Of a stretch of DNA of 5,025 nucleotides, positions 4,803 through 5,025 are shown piece by piece. The stretch is from Hyphomicrobiales bacterium (GTDB lineage: Bacteria > Pseudomonadota > Alphaproteobacteria > Rhizobiales > Rhizobiaceae): the NCBI GenBank assembly GCA_011087745.1, contig JAALLB010000150.1, forward strand, positions 1-5,025. Direction: 5' to 3'. Under the pieces are notes generated by a model. It did not search any database. It was given only the letters and a program-made list of their open reading frames with translations, and was not told where the DNA came from. The position numbers and the translations under genes were made by a program. Every line of letters begins with the position of its first letter. Position 1 is the stretch's first letter.

Positions 4803-5025
4803 ATGAGTGATTTTTGGGTATTTGGCTATGGTTCTTTGATTTGGAATCCGGGCTTTGAAGTTTTAGAAAAAGAGCGCGCAACATTATATGGGTTGCATCG
4901 GTCATTTTGTGTCTATTCTTGGGTCCACCGGGGAACGCAAGCTGAACCCGGGCTTGTGCTGGGCCTGGACAGGCTACCGCATGCACACATCTTTGCTGAA
5001 GGTGACCGGATGGGTCTTTCCATGT
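4803..5025 (+). CDS. Gamma-glutamylcyclotransferase, ChaC-like (5' part)
   Basis: Only the first 74 codons are in the window; the gene leaves at the right edge. The N-terminus MSDFWVFGYGSLIWNPGF carries the GYGSL turn (8-12) that defines the gamma-glutamylcyclotransferase fold. LYGLHRSFCVYSWVHRGT (28-45) and PGLVLGLDR (49-57) follow, as in ChaC proteins. ChaC enzymes cleave the gamma-glutamyl bond of glutathione to give 5-oxoproline and Cys-Gly in the cytosol. The catalytic Glu lies beyond the window. After GLDR, the expected Gly-rich segment (roughly GG-x-C-x-G-x-A-F-R) is not recognisable in this frame: LPHAHIFAEGDR stands there instead. A frameshift or unusual divergence near 4969-4985 is therefore possible. 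ATG 4803 is chosen because relatives begin just before the FWVFGYGSL strand; in-frame ATG 4794 would add three residues. Neither has a clear Shine-Dalgarno. The family call from the first 57 residues is firm; gene integrity is not. Confidence 0.85.
   Translation, partial: MSDFWVFGYGSLIWNPGFEVLEKERATLYGLHRSFCVYSWVHRGTQAEPGLVLGLDRLPHAHIFAEGDRMGLSM

Noticed and set aside
1..5025. Search for tRNA, rRNA, riboswitch, CRISPR array, insertion sequence or attachment site
   Set aside because: Coding genes fill nearly the whole window, spacers are at most about 90 bases apart from the left edge, and no cloverleaf-like sequence, regularly spaced repeat, transposase motif or long terminal repeat was seen.

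Overview
The window reads as an ordinary, densely packed stretch of chromosome from an alphaproteobacterium, most likely a Hyphomicrobiales (Rhizobiales) relative. The evidence is the protein make-up (a rhizobial-type GloB, a HisC-TyrC pair, a DUF2125 membrane protein, a ChaC-like protein) and the gene order, which as far as I remember recurs in Rhizobium/Brucella-type genomes. Base composition by eye is moderate, near the mid-40s % G+C. That is lower than most rhizobia and fits a marine or otherwise AT-shifted lineage; the genus cannot be named from this sequence.

Layout, left to right. Bases 1-101 hold no assignable gene: two plus frames are open from the edge, and there are small inverted repeats. 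gloB (glyoxalase II) lies on the minus strand at 102-830. It is divergent, across about 85-90 bases, from a plus-strand class I SAM-methyltransferase-like gene (about 922-1662). After 71 bases come hisC (1734-2846) and tyrC (2846-3757), which overlap by one base (TGATG) and are probably translationally coupled. tyrC ends 7 bases from the end of a convergent DUF2125 gene (3765 to 4739 or 4763, minus strand). That gene is divergent from the 5' part of a gamma-glutamylcyclotransferase (ChaC-like) gene, which starts near 4803 and runs off the right edge.

Function. The centre is an aromatic amino-acid module: TyrC oxidises prephenate and/or arogenate, and the HisC-family enzyme can supply a transaminase step in tyrosine/phenylalanine synthesis as well as, or instead of, histidinol-phosphate transamination. 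The two ends are linked to glutathione: GloB hydrolyses S-D-lactoylglutathione, and ChaC-like enzymes cleave glutathione. The DUF2125 protein is a membrane-anchored extracytoplasmic protein of unknown role.

I found no mobile element, CRISPR array, RNA gene or obvious new system. The points most worth a second look are an Asn in place of the first metal-binding His of the GloB H-x-H-x-D-H motif, a methyltransferase with a degenerate SAM motif I, and a loss of family resemblance near the right edge of the ChaC-like gene that could mean a frameshift.
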